Source of the DNA: Ceratopteris richardii
Lineage: Eukaryota > Streptophyta > Polypodiopsida > Polypodiales > Pteridaceae
NCBI GenBank assembly: GCA_020310875.1
Contig: CM035417.1
Coordinates: 108,271,104 to 108,335,103 of the forward strand
Length of the DNA: 64,000 nt
Direction of reading: 5' to 3'
The position numbers and the translations under genes are program-made. Positions within the stretch are counted from its first letter, which is position 1; each line of letters begins with the position of its first letter. The notes under the pieces are model-generated. The model ran no database searches. It worked only from the letters and a program-made list of their open reading frames with translations, and was not told the DNA's origin. Positions 1 through 11,639 of this stretch are shown piece by piece.

Positions 1-390
1 GCAATAAACTTGCCCAAGAAGTCTTTACCATGCAAGGAAGAAAGATTCCCTTTCTTTATACATTCAGCAATTATCCTAGAGCCTTTGATAAGGTTCCATG
101 ACCCCTTCTCAAAGAGGGTACTATATCCATGCATATCCATTTTCCCAACAAACAATAGGATTTTCTTGATGCTTTGTACATACCTCACATCGTGCAAAAC
201 CAGCTCACTAGCGCCATCAACAATGAGATGCATTGTGCCAATGCCTTTAATAGAACAAGAATGGTTATTTCCAAGAAATAATGAAAAAGATTGGTGGGAC
301 AATAGGGTTGAAGAAATAGTTCAATCTAAGACGTCATCAAAATGCAAAGGAATAGCTACTAATCCAATTCAATGCAAATGAGTAAATCTG
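1..390 (-). mobile_element. Ty1/copia fossil fragment, gag-pre-integrase and upstream part
   Basis: On the minus strand this is a copia polyprotein piece around the protease-to-pre-integrase stretch. It matches 12719-13100 at about 95% by eye, and there the adjoining sequence continues into a recognisable pre-integrase motif (LWDKRIGYMS type). The window edge cuts the element, so its integrase and reverse transcriptase would lie outside. It is broken. The plus-strand frame over the same bases is an antisense shadow. Confidence 0.6.
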
Positions 391-1299
391 GGTCTACTTG
401 GATTTCATATGTTGTGCACTCTCTAAAAACCCTTTTACATTTGTTGTGCGTAATATCGATTACTAGACATTATCCATTCATCTTTTGTTTCTCCTTTGCA
501 ACTATAGCTCATTTGGCATACATATAGCTAGATTTCCTACAAAAATTCCTTCTTCAATATTCATATCTATTTTTGTTTATATTTAAGCGAGGTAGTGTAT
601 AGGTTGTAGTACCATCCTTAAATAATTTCCATATCATTACATCGAATGTCGTATGTTCCTTGAAGTTAATTAACAAATATATATCATAGCATGTTTCCTA
701 TTCGTGAAGATGTTGGGTGTATTGATGACATATTGTTTGCAAGAAACTATAAGAGTTAATTAGATCACTCATATTTGCATATAGAATTATGCTATGGTAA
801 TATCTATATCCTCTTTTGATGACAATCATGCTCCAAACATAGGAGCATACAAAATTCTTGGATGGATAACACTTGGGCCATTTTAAAGCAAGGATCCAAC
901 ACAAATACTCGTGATTCAAGCCAACACAAATACTGGTGATTAGAGTTTGAATTTGAAGCTCCCTAATATTTCTCAAATGAATCACCTATCACACTTAGGT
1001 GTGATAAAGCCAACACTCTATGAAAAGAGCTCCCTATCATTTAGGGACTCTTGTCAGAGTCTTAATGTACACATTTTGTACTTCGAATTAGCAAAGTTCC
1101 CTCATCAATTCTACGATTTGAATAAGCTAGTAGACCCATTCCTAAGGAAGCCCCATGCTTGCTTGAGGAGTTTCCTCGTACTTTAAATTGCAATATTTGA
1201 CAGTCAAATTTTTGTGCCTAGGAGCTAGTTAGCTTTGAGTGAAATTTTTAGTTTTCTTACTTCTAAAATTGCAATATATCAAATAATATAATAACATAG
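1..1299. repeat. Dispersed ~1.3-kb block, copy 1 (partner 12719-13983)
   Basis: This stretch aligns collinearly with 12719-13983 at roughly 95% identity by eye, apart from a divergent patch of about 100 bp near 1135-1245. It resumes at the AT-rich string ending at 1299. Positions 391-1299 hold no coding sequence that I recognise; they may be the 5' non-coding part or LTR of the same copia family. Beyond 1299 the two copies differ completely: copia integrase here, satellite in the partner. Either this is a family-wide element part or a duplication; two copies cannot decide. Confidence 0.75.
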
Positions 1300-2072
1300 C
1301 TTTATAAAGCCACTTATAACCTATGACTTGCATATCTTCTTCCCACCCATCTACCAAAATAAAGAAGTAGAGTGAACCATTCAAAAAAGGGACTCTCATA
1401 GGTCCACAGAGGTCCATGTGGATGAGGCCTAAAGGGTTCCTAGCTCTTGTGGAAACCTCCTTCAGAACAAGAGCCCTGTGTTGCTTGCCTTGGGTGCAAG
1501 CTTGACAGACATCATTAACTTGCCTGATCTTGTGCAGTCCTCTAACTATTTGAGATGCAAAATCCTTGGTAAATATGAAGTATGGCCATACCTTTGATGC
1601 CACAGACTAGAAAGCAACATCTTTGATATAAAGCACGAGACTTTGTAGAGCCCATTTTCTTCTACTCCTTGTGTGATGATTTCTTTCGTGTGAGGATCAA
1701 TCACCTTAATTGGTATAATCAAATAACACTTGTTCATTATGATCATGATGGCCTTGATGGATAGTAGGTTCATGCACAAGTTAGGAACAAATAAGAATTT
1801 TGATAATGATTTGCAGCATTGGTGATTTTTACTTTGCCTTTCCCTTTGATGGGTAGGCTCTTGTTGTTGCCAAGGTAAATGTCTCAAGTACGGTCTTCAA
1901 TTTCTTCAAAGGAATTCCGATCCTTACACATGTGCAATGTTGCGCCACTATCTAAGATCCATTCTTGAGAAGAACTCGAAGTTACCAGAGCATTGGCTTT
2001 TGTGGAAATGAGCAGGTCTTCACTGGAATAGTGAGACCTATGTCGAGATGTTTTTGAAGGGTTGTTTTGCAT
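1300..2072 (-). mobile_element. Ty1/copia fossil fragment: protease, pre-integrase, integrase N-part
   Basis: Reading the minus strand from 2072 downward, the frames show the copia protease signature WILDSGATLHM near 2000-1930, then a pre-integrase stretch with SSLWHQRYGH near 1620, then the integrase zinc and core start (VCQACTQGKQHR and LIHMDLCGP, around 1520-1400). The fragment ends near 1300-1335, where it meets the shared 1.3-kb block. Reverse transcriptase, RNase H and LTRs are absent. It is broken, with several breaks. It belongs to a different copia lineage from the neighbouring fragment at 1-390. Confidence 0.85.
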
Positions 2073-2669
2073 CTTATTAATAATTTTGTTCTTGTTTTCT
2101 CATAGGCACATCATCCAATTTCGAGCTTCACTTGCACACCTATTTTTTCACCAGGTTTTTTTGGGTTCTAGAGTTTGCACACCTTTTTCTTCTTTGCTTG
2201 ATGCATGTCACAATAATCTACTTTATGATTCAATAATATATTTCTCCATCATATATGTTCAAAATGCATGTTATGTGGTGATGTTTCTATGATCTTGATT
2301 TGAATTCTTTAGTTACATGATAGTGTTTTTTACATGTATCACTTTGTAAGATTTTTTTCTAGTTGCAATTGGGGCAACTTATGCGCATTACAGGCACTAG
2401 GATTGGGTAGACATATCCATTGCACATGCCACATGTGAGAGATTTTTCGCCTCAATGGGGTTTCACCTTTATGAATGGCATTAGACCTATCATGTCAGAT
2501 TTTCTTTGCATATATATACATTGTGATCACACTCAAAAAACCCCCGAACATGAATAAGCCAACTTATGATGAGCATCATGATAAAGTTGGTGTGATAGAG
2601 CCTATTAATTCCTATGGTACAAAATGTGTCGTATATTATGATAGCTCTTTTGATTTATAATTAGATCCC
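2073..2669. other. No recognisable feature
   Basis: AT-rich intergenic or decayed repeat sequence. Short open frames occur at 2062-2292 and 2475-2660 on the plus strand; neither shows a motif or composition that I can call coding. Confidence 0.4.
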
Positions 2670-3422
2670 ATTAGGGAAATAGATGAATCTTGTATGAGCC
2701 TTTTGGACTAAGGAGAGATTAGGGATGGGCCAATGAGAAGAGGGTGGTGGACACAGTATAGTCCCTTAATCACATAAGCTAGGCATAGGCTTCCATGGTT
2801 TTTGCATGGGTAAACAAGAATAAACCAACTTGACCTAGTGTAGCTTGAATTCTCCTCATTTTGGGTGCCCAAGATGCACACCCTGGATCAACAATTGATC
2901 TATTGGCTAGGATTGACTCTCTAAAAGGCAAAGGGCCTTTTGACATACATCACCCTTGGATGATGGCATGATTGGATGGATGATATCCTTCACGTTTTCA
3001 TGCTTAGCCCCAAATGCAGGTAGCGCTCGAATCTTCCCCTCATTGAACGGTCAAAATCTATTCAAAAGTTGATCTTAGCACCAAATGCAAGCAACCATTA
3101 GATTCCCCATCATATAATGGTCCTAAAACATGCAGAGAGTTTCCTGAAAAATTCGTTACACGTTCTCTCTCTATTGAGCCAACACACATATGCAAAAGCC
3201 TGTCTCCCCGGTGTGCTAACCTTATCAATCTTAGGGATTAAATAGAAGAATCCAAGGGACCACAAATGTCCCTTTTAAAACTCAAATAAAATATCTATAA
3301 AATATTATTTTACTTGAGAATACCACTACTGGTTTTCCTAGGCCCTATAATCTCCTAGATTGTTTAATCCCTAAAAATTAGGAATCCTTACAAAACCCAT
3401 GCTACGCTTACTTTTTTCCTTA
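2670..3422. mobile_element. Non-autonomous TIR DNA element, copy 1 (~753 bp)
   Basis: The stretch is collinear with 32784-33668. It begins ATTAGGGAAATAGATGAA and ends TTTTTTCCTTA, the worn equivalents of the ATTAGGGGAAAAAATGA inverted ends of copy 2. Shared internal landmarks include CCAATGAGAAGA, CTTAATCACATA and the final CTCCTAGATT. No transposase frame is visible. I cannot see a target-site duplication. It is shorter and more decayed than copy 2. The superfamily is not assigned. Confidence 0.65.
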
Positions 3423-4490
3423 CACACTCGTGGTTGAGAGCATGTCTACTTTGGGTGCTGAGGATTTGGTTGTTATTTAATCATTATCAGTTTCATTCAT
3501 TGACATTGGCATGAATGTATCAAGATATGGTACTTTGGATGATGGTGCTTTGGATGCCTTGGATAGTGGCATGATTGAAATTATGAGGTTATCCAAGATT
3601 CCACATGCCATCAATGTTTGAGATTCTATTGTATGAGTTTTTGTTCTCAATTCCATGCATTATGATCTCTATTGGAACATTTGCACTGGGGTTATCATTT
3701 TGAATGGTTAACAAGAACATAGAGCAAGTGGAAGCACCCTTTATGACCTTCTCGAGTTCTTGCATCAATCAGACGCAAGCTCCATTCTTGTTAGCTTGAA
3801 TGTAGAGTGATTTGAGATCCATGGAAACACCTTGTTTCATGCAATTGTAGGGTGATGTCTATTGGTTGAGATCTAGATCTCTTCCTATACATTTTTGTTT
3901 AGGCATACATCATTCTGTATATACATACCAACTTATGGTCATATTGACCCTCAAGTAGTATATTGTTAGGGGTGATATGGGACAAGTAACCCTTCACCTA
4001 TACTTTCATATGTATATATAATAAATCTATCAATATCTTGGATTATCTCTAAGGCTGATGCTTCCCATTAAGACATTTACCTCTTCGTTTCTTCTCTCTC
4101 TCTCTATGTATGTGTGTGTCCACCAATTATCTATGAGAAGTGTGAGAGACTTAGAGATTCCATCTGCATCCGTTTTTTAGTCCTTATCAACCCAAAACCT
4201 CCAATAGAAGCGATGAGATACTTTCTAGTATATGTTCAATGTATAACTCTTATAATTGTAATATTTGTTGCATACTTATGAGGCCTATGTTATGTAGAGG
4301 AGCCACTTGTGTATTTTTGCATAGGTAGGAATCCCAAATTACATGCTAGATGTGGATCTTATTGGACTCATTATGGATTAGTTAGACTTTCTTGATTAGA
4401 AAGTGGAAATTTGGCTCGATTGGAATGTAACAAAAGTGAGACTTAATAGCACTTTAACTTGGAGGCCCTATTGTGACTTACATGATACTA

Positions 4491-4492
<2 letters not shown>
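3423..4492. other. Mostly unassigned; possible solo copia-type LTR at about 3969-4190
   Basis: Between about 3969 and 4190 the sequence starts TGTTAGGGGTGATATGGG, then has a TATATATAATAA box and a pyrimidine-rich CTTCTCTCTCTCTCT stretch. This is the layout of a short plant LTR. No second LTR, PBS, PPT or clean TG..CA end pair is visible, so this is only a suggestion. The remainder shows nothing I can name. Confidence 0.3.

Positions 4493-4567
<75 letters not shown>
4493..4567. repeat. (AT)n microsatellite
   Basis: About 75 bp of nearly pure alternating AT with a single early interruption (ATGTAT). The open frame across it is a by-product of the repeat. Confidence 0.97.
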
Positions 4568-4568
<1 letters not shown>

Positions 4569-5394
4569 TTAATTTTGATTGCAAATCCAATCAATCTTAT
4601 TTTGTTTGTTTTTTAATATATTAAAGTTGCTTGGTTGGTTTGGCTCACACTTGCATCATTTACCATGTGAGTGGTGATCATCCACATACAACTACCCATG
4701 CTGAATTTTACACGCAAGACCACATGTCTTATGTCATGATTTTAGATGATTTCCACTCTAGCTCACATATCAAGTTGAGCCAACATACCTTTACGTTTTA
4801 TTTTTCCATCGAGAGTTGTCTAGATCGCCAAAAAAAATTATAGTTTGAGAGGGCACATGCAAAAAATTTACCATTCTTCTAATGGCAAGTAAGATTTTTT
4901 TTTTCCATTTTCTCTCTGTGTAATTCTTGCTCTCCTACTACACTCATCTTTGTTCGATACTTATTCTCTTAAAATAATATCCTAGAAACTTTCCTTAAGG
5001 GAAGCACTAATGAAGTAAATACTTGAACTTGATCCTATACACATGCCAAAAACAAGGGCATTTTTGCCAAAGTAGACATTAAAACCTGTTCATACAAATT
5101 TATACCAAAAACAATACCGACACTACGAAAATATATATTTGGATTCACTTTTCAAACAAAATGAATTAATTTTCAAGCTTGTGAATTTTTTTAGAAATTG
5201 GTTTTGTAAAGTAAAATACTATGTGAATATTAATGTATTACTAACAACATGCCTAAATCTTGGACAACATAGACAAAGAAAGAGAAACAAATGTCAACCA
5301 CGTCAAGAGAGCAATCATTTTGAACTCACAAGATCAAGACGAAGCATTCAAACGGGTTACCTTTATCATATATTACCCCTATAAGCATAGAACC
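4568..5394. other. No recognisable feature
   Basis: AT-rich sequence with short frames only (4631-4843 and 5139-5384 plus). No retroelement motif or conserved gene motif was found. Confidence 0.4.
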
Positions 5395-5616
5395 AATGTT
5401 GGAAAAGACTTTCATGGACACAACTCCGAGGAAATATGAACAATATTGTCCTACATTAGTTTAAGAGATAGACTAGAAAGATGTATTAAGCTTGAAGTAG
5501 AAATCACATACAAAGTGTTTCAATGGAAGATTTGGAAGGTTATGAACAAATCCTAATAAACAAATCCTAGATGCCAAAGAGAGAGAGGGGAGAGGGAGGG
5601 AGGGAGCGAGGGAGGG

Positions 5617-5688
<72 letters not shown>

Positions 5689-5751
5689 GAGAGGAGGGAG
5701 GGAGGGAGGGAGGGAGGGAGGGAGGGATGGATGGAGGGAGGGAGGGAGGGA

Positions 5752-5806
<55 letters not shown>

Positions 5807-6052
5807 CAACCACTTGAAGAAAACAATCAACATTTTTGAACTTGGGAGAGAAAGAGGATGCATTCATAAAGGTTAGTTTTTTCATACATTTGTATTGTGA
5901 ACATAACATCATTGTTGGAAAACGTATGGTGGAAAACTCCTAAGCAACATAAAAAATACTCTCCTAGATTAAATTAAGAAGGAGACTAGTAAAAAGTTAT
6001 ACGTTTCTATTAGAAATCATGTCCAAAGTCTTGCAATATAAAATCACGAATC
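5395..6052. repeat. Diverged direct-repeat pair (5395-5541 and 5909-6052) flanking the GA tract
   Basis: The two ~145-bp arms align end to end. Both start with GTTGGAAAA, then share AT-TCTCCTA-ATTA, AGACTAG-AA and AGAAATCA strings in the same order, at about 60-65% identity by eye. The GA tract lies between them. They could be worn LTRs or an old local duplication; neither is certain. Confidence 0.35.
5579..5803. repeat. (GA)n / (GGGA)n compound microsatellite
   Basis: About 225 bp of uninterrupted purine sequence on the plus strand. It comprises GGGA-rich blocks, a long GA run, a GGGA block with two GGAT units near its middle, and a second GA run. Polypurine tracts of this length can form triplex DNA. 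The overlapping open frames on both strands are artefacts of the repeat. Confidence 0.97.
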
Positions 6053-6059
6053 AGACTAT

Positions 6060-7197
6060 TTGACAATCTTAGAAACTACACATAGCAATGTTGCAGGTGG
6101 ACACTTCAATCCTAACCGAGTAATTAAGACCATTGTATTCTCAGGACTTTGGTCGCTGACTCTTCATATGGATGCACATACCTATGTGAAAGATGTGACA
6201 CATGCAAACGTGCACAATATCCGATTAGAAAAGAGGAGATGCCTTTGAGGCCAATGATGGGACGATGCACATTCTTGAAGTGGGGTATAGACTTTATAGG
6301 TCCTATTAACCCCCCAACTAGAAACTCCCATGCAAATTACATTATTGTAGCCACAGATTACCTTACAAAATGGGTAGAGGTAAAATCCATGACAAAGAAT
6401 GATACTCAAACGATGTCTAAGTTCTTATTGGAGAATGTGTTCATAAAATATGTGTTACCAATAAGTGATAGAGGTACCCACTTCTTGGATGAAGTCATTG
6501 AAAACCTTCTCCAATAAATCTTGGTAATACATAAGAAGTCTACCCCCTATCATCCACAAGCTAAAAGACAAGCTGGGTGCATAAATAAGATTCTATGTAA
6601 TGTATTGACAAAATGGTAAATAATAAATGTTGTGATTGGGATAAACAAATTCATCATGCTATTTGGGCTTACAAAGTTGCCTACAAAACAGTACTCAATG
6701 CCACCCCATTTCACATGGTCTTTGAGTAGAATGCTATCTTATCATTAGACTTCTTGATCCCGACTTTAAAAGTAGCACAAGAGCACGAGTGGAATAGACA
6801 TGAGTTGTGCTCAAGGATATTTGATCTAGAATGCTTAGGTGAGACCAAGCTAGGAGTGGAAACAAACATCTACGCTGCAGAGAAAAGATAAAAGGCATAC
6901 TTCGATGCACACATCAAGGATAAAGGATTGAAAGAGAGATACCTAGTGTTGGTATATACACTAAAGCAACATGCCCATAAATTGGAAAAACAAGGATAAG
7001 GACCCATGGTCATTAATAGAATTTCCATTGGGAGTGAAGTTCAATTGGCCACTCTAGAAGGTGACATCTTGCCAAGCTATATTAGTGGATGCCAAGTCAA
7101 ACTATATCAAGATCCTCTTACAGAGGATATGATAATGAGACTCAACACTGCTAAGAAGGAAAAAGAAGAAGAGCTTAGGGTTAGAGAAGAAGCATAG
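6060..7197 (+). mobile_element. Ty3/gypsy fossil fragment: integrase region
   Basis: In the plus strand the order is integrase zinc region (GGHFNPNRV near 6090 and CDTCKRAQ near 6200), integrase core (WGIDFIGP near 6280, ATDYLTKWVE near 6350), then a degraded core and C-terminal part to about 7197, where an acidic-basic tail appears. These are gypsy rather than copia signatures. No LTR, reverse transcriptase or gag of this element is visible upstream; the diverged repeat and GA tract adjoin it. It is broken, with numerous breaks, and looks old. Confidence 0.85.
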
Positions 7198-8099
7198 ACA
7201 AAGGCTAGAGAGTTATTAGGTGAAATAAGTTAAGGCAACAAGGCCTAGATTTCAATCCCAATGCCCCAAGATATCACATGGCTATGTGCACCAAAACGAG
7301 TACACATCCTAGCATCAGAGATAGATGACAACTCATCATGGCTGAAGTAGGGCATGAGAGTGCAAATAAGATGATCAAAACTTTGATTGATTTTAGAGAA
7401 GCCACTAATGCAATTAGGTATGGATGTTGTAAAGTATTGAGCATGGAAGTTAAGCCATTAGAAGTTTATTTAGTGGGCTTAGAAGGCGTGAAAACCCCTT
7501 GTATTGGCGAGATGGACATTCCTATCCTCTTAAAGAATGTCCCTTTGACAATAAAGTTGTTAGTTGGCCATGATCAGGACATCACAAAACATATGATATT
7601 AGGTCAAGTTGCTTGTACGATCATGTAATTGACTCAAACCTGAGGCAACAATCACTTTAGGTCTGGGTTGACAAGCAACGCCTAATAGTTGAATTGGAAG
7701 GCAAGGGCCCTTTTGATTCCACTACCTTGCACTTCGCAAGCACTATAGAGTCCAATGTGCACCCTTCCTCACCTATTGATGGGCAAGTCATGCAAGTGCT
7801 AGAACCCCCTTGTCTCCGAAAAGTATCAACATCACAATTGGAACAATCACTTGCATAGAGCAGAGAAGGACAACTACAACTAGATGGCAAGAAGGAGGCC
7901 ACCTTAGTGACAAAAGCTACTACACAACCTCGCTCCTCACGCACAAGGACAAAAAATGAACCAAATTTCAAGACTAAAGAAATATGGGTGATGAAAGGTA
8001 GTAAACCCTCCATGTTACCCCAACAATTGCCATCCAACCAATTCAACCATGCCAAAAGAAGAATGAAGCAACTAGTACAAGTTCAACCACAAGGTGTTT
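7198..8099 (+). other. Unidentified open stretch following the gypsy integrase
   Basis: An open frame at 7338-7628 (96 codons, ending in LGQVACTIM) has balanced amino-acid composition and could be a further domain of the gypsy fossil or a captured segment. A short basic frame at 7907-8101 follows. I recognise neither. No promoter or terminator is apparent. Confidence 0.25.
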
Positions 8100-8800
8100 G
8101 ACAAATTCGGGTGCCTATGGAATTCATTGCAGCTCAACAAGGGAGAGTACAGATGCGTGTACCCAAGTAACTCTTACATACACAAAACCGTATTCTCTCC
8201 CTCATAAGAAAAGTCTCAACAAAGAAGCGAAGGAAAGGCAAGGATCAGAACCAAGCAAATAGATCGAAAGAAGATCAATTCAACTCATCAGTAATAGTAA
8301 GAAGACAATCCACAATGGTTTGCGTTCAGAAGCCAAAAGTACCAGTAGCCACCATAGAACCAAAGAGCCAAACACGTGAGATATATAATTTAAGAAACCA
8401 TCCAAAGATGAAGAGGCCAAAAGTGATCTATACGTAGCCAAAAACTATGCTAAAATGGATCTCTATAAGGAGAAATGATCACTTGTCATTCAACCATCGA
8501 TTGATTGCATCGTTTCAGATCCAATGGATACCTCCAAAAAAAGATTACATCAACATCTGCAAGTAACATCAGAAACCTCGACCTGCAAAAATCATGTGCC
8601 TTTGGCATAACCCTCTCTTTTGCACCATTCAGGTCATGCATTTCCATAGTATGCATTAATATAGGGCTGCATTACAAGGTCCTGCATACACACAGTTGAG
8701 AATCCTAGGCACATGAGACATATTTGACATATTTAATCTATTTTATTGATATTAACCTCTTTTGTCTTGTTTTTTGACACTGCACCAAAAAAAAAGAGAA
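8100..8800. other. No recognisable feature
   Basis: Mixed sequence without motifs that I can assign. It might be the 3' non-coding part or LTR of the preceding gypsy element, but no LTR end pair is seen. Confidence 0.35.
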
Positions 8801-8970
8801 AGAGAAGGGAGAGGGCCATGCATTCAAAGAATCTCATCAATGAACCATGAACAAGGAAGTCCATCAACAATGAAATACAAGGAAAGAAGAAGGGATAGGA
8901 CCATGCACTCAAAGAATCTCATCAATGAACCATCAACAACAAAATCTATCAAAAACAAAAGACAAGCGAA
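8801..8970. repeat. 85-bp tandem duplication
   Basis: CCATGCATTCAAAGAATCTC at 8816 recurs as CCATGCACTCAAAGAATCTC at 8901, a period of 85 bp. The following ATCAATGAACCAT is also shared. Two copies are present, the second more diverged at its end. Confidence 0.8.
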
Positions 8971-9077
8971 TGGCCAGCCACTTTGATGGGAGTACAACAC
9001 AAAGAGATGAATATCAAACGACTTTTCACCGTGGTAAGAATCCCCTACTTTGGCAACATCATAACAACGATAGATTA

Positions 9078-9373
9078 GGAAAAGCGCATTGGTAGTTGCA
9101 AAGAACCCTATGTCACATGCTTACATTAAGCACATTGAGTTGCATTATCATTATGTCAGGGAGAGGTTCTCTGTTGGTGAGATCAACTTGGCATATGTGC
9201 CCATGTAGGAGAACATTGCTGACCTTTTCACGAAGGCTCTGCGTAGGGAGAAATTTGACACTTTCTGCAAAGCTTTAGGGTCACTTCTTTTGTGGATTGA
9301 TTCCACATAGCTTGGCACTTTCTTATACATGAGTACTGGTTCCTTGTTCAGTGCATCACTTCTAGGGAGGATT
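9078..9373 (+). mobile_element. Ty1/copia fossil: RNase H C-terminus and polypurine tract
   Basis: Plus-strand translation shows the copia RNase H tail: HIELHYHYVRERF near 9130-9170, then INLAYVP and IADLFTKALRREKFD near 9180-9260. A purine-rich AGGGAGGA at 9364-9371 precedes the LTR. Everything upstream of RNase H is missing or unrecognisable. The element is broken. Confidence 0.85.
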
Positions 9374-9562
9374 TGTTAATATATTTAGGTAGTGACGTGC
9401 GTGATCATACTAGGACCGTTGGGTCACTTTTTTCCCTCTTTAGGAGGTCTTTTTCCCTCGGATTTTATATACACCTATTCATTCAATATTTTGTATTCTG
9501 CTCCAAGCTTCTTCTTCTTCTTTGTGTTGTTCGTGTGTGTCTATAATCCTCAAACTCTAACA
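9374..9562 (+). repeat. Copia 3' LTR, ~189 bp
   Basis: It starts TGTTAATATATT directly after the polypurine tract and ends CTCTAACA, so TGTTA and TAACA form the usual inverted ends. A pyrimidine stretch (CTTCTTCTTCTTC) and TGTGTTG-rich U5-like sequence lie in between. The matching 5' LTR is not in the window, so no age can be given. Confidence 0.65.
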
Positions 9563-10106
9563 AGAGTCCTTGTGCTATGAATGTATCTTGATAGCATTCC
9601 TAGATCCCACTTGGTGCTAGTGAGCTCCGATGCATTATCATTCATTAAATTATTATAGTTGGTTTGCATAACTTCCACCCATGCCGGATCTACAACTCTT
9701 CCATCTTCAATTATCACCTTCATTAATACCTTCATAGTCTCAACCATCATGGCTATACTAACTATGTGAGTAGAAGTGCAACTTTGATCCTCTATTCTTT
9801 TTTATCTCCTTGGTCCTTCTGCCTTCTATTCAATAGTTTTTTGGTTGCACTATTTTGCTGCAAGAAGATCAGTCCAAGAAGGACAAGTCAATTATGCATG
9901 TTACATATCAAGCTTTCTTAACTAGTCATAGGGCAAAGATAAATGGATTTTATCTACTAGTAAACAGAAATCTAGAAATATTGCACCATAGTACGAATGA
10001 GGGAATTATTTCAGAAGAATCAATTCAAGAAGTACTTGTTTAGTACATTTGGACCAAAATAAAATTTGAGAATTTTATCCATCGGAAGAGAATTTCATTC
10101 TTTTAC
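9563..10106. other. Unassigned; weak copia-like signal on the minus strand
   Basis: The minus-strand frame at 9550-9750 contains DPAWVEVMQTNYNNLM, which resembles the WxxAM..E...L stretch before copia reverse transcriptases. It is too short for a firm call. The plus-strand frame 9855-10043 is unrecognised. Confidence 0.3.
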
Positions 10107-10635
<529 letters not shown>

Positions 10636-10648
10636 ATGAAGTCTAATG

Positions 10649-10830
10649 TTGAAGCCTTTGCCTCCCACAAGCTATAGCATTGAAGCCTTTTGCTCACAAG
10701 AACTCCAATTTTGAAGCATTTTCTTGTCACAAACTTTCGAGTTGAAGCATTTGCCTCTGAAAAACGTGAATGTTGAAGCGTTTCTTCCCCAAATCTAGAT
10801 TTGAATCCATGGCCTCCATGATCTTTGGAG
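10649..10830. repeat. 31-bp minisatellite, about six units
   Basis: Units starting TTGAAGC(C/A/G)TTT begin at 10649, 10680, 10711, 10742, 10773 and 10801. The first four are exactly 31 bp long and the fifth is 28 bp. A partial unit (TGAAGTCTAATG) precedes them. The left 12 bases of each unit are well kept and the right part drifts. It directly adjoins the microsatellite. Confidence 0.9.
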
Positions 10831-11639
10831 TCTTTCACATTCATGAGCTCTCAAACAATGTAGGAGGAAAACAAATGAAGAACAAATAAGTGGTGGAATA
10901 CTGGTGAAATTCTAATACCATGTAGAGGAGGGTTACCACAACACATGTATACGATCAAGGTTAGAAAGAAAGAGAGACTCATGGTTGTAATGGAAAGTTG
11001 GTAGGAGATGAGTAGAAAATGAACTCAACTAAATTAAACTCAAACTCATAACTCTAATACAGTTGAACTCAACCACTATACAAGTTATAGATGGTTTTAT
11101 CCACCCACACACTCCCTATGTGAAGTTTAGGTGGTGATGTAGATAAATGATAGGCGAAGGGCTATAGGCCAACACAATGGGTACTACAATGGATACCCTA
11201 ATGGTTCCAAACACTACAAACTATGATCCTACAAGGGAAGGGGAACATCTTTATAAGGTCCTCCAAGCCTAAGTTTGCCCATCCATGCTCTAGGGTTTTG
11301 GTAGCTTGTTCCATGCCAAAAATACTCTCCAACATTGATTTTTTATCCAAATCCAATGGAAAAAAGGTAAGATATTTAGTTTGTTTATACCCCTTGATTT
11401 AGGTTGATCCTCACATAGGATCAATCCCAAATCCAATGTCCGAAAAGCGGCCTTCATAACTATACACCTATGATCTACTCTAGACTGCATCTAACCTCAA
11501 AGTGAGGAGCCTACCAATGTCATAAAATCCCATATGGCTTCTCCTCGTAATGGGGGACTTACAATATAGTGTTATGGAACAATGCTAGTGCTACATGAGC
11601 GTGAGACATTGATCCTTGCTTATAGCAAGGTTTTCCATC
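10831..11639. other. No recognisable feature
   Basis: Unique-looking AT-rich sequence. The minus-strand frame 11290-11490 (66 codons) shows no known motif. It may include a decayed LTR, but no ends are visible. Confidence 0.35.

Noticed and set aside
10-381. Plus-strand frames at 10-381 and 12806-13102 as genes
   Set aside because: They are antisense to copia pre-integrase coding sequence on the minus strand.
5553-5912. Ser-Leu and Arg-Glu repeat proteins of about 100-119 codons
   Set aside because: Pure products of the GA/GGGA microsatellite; frames are open on both strands.
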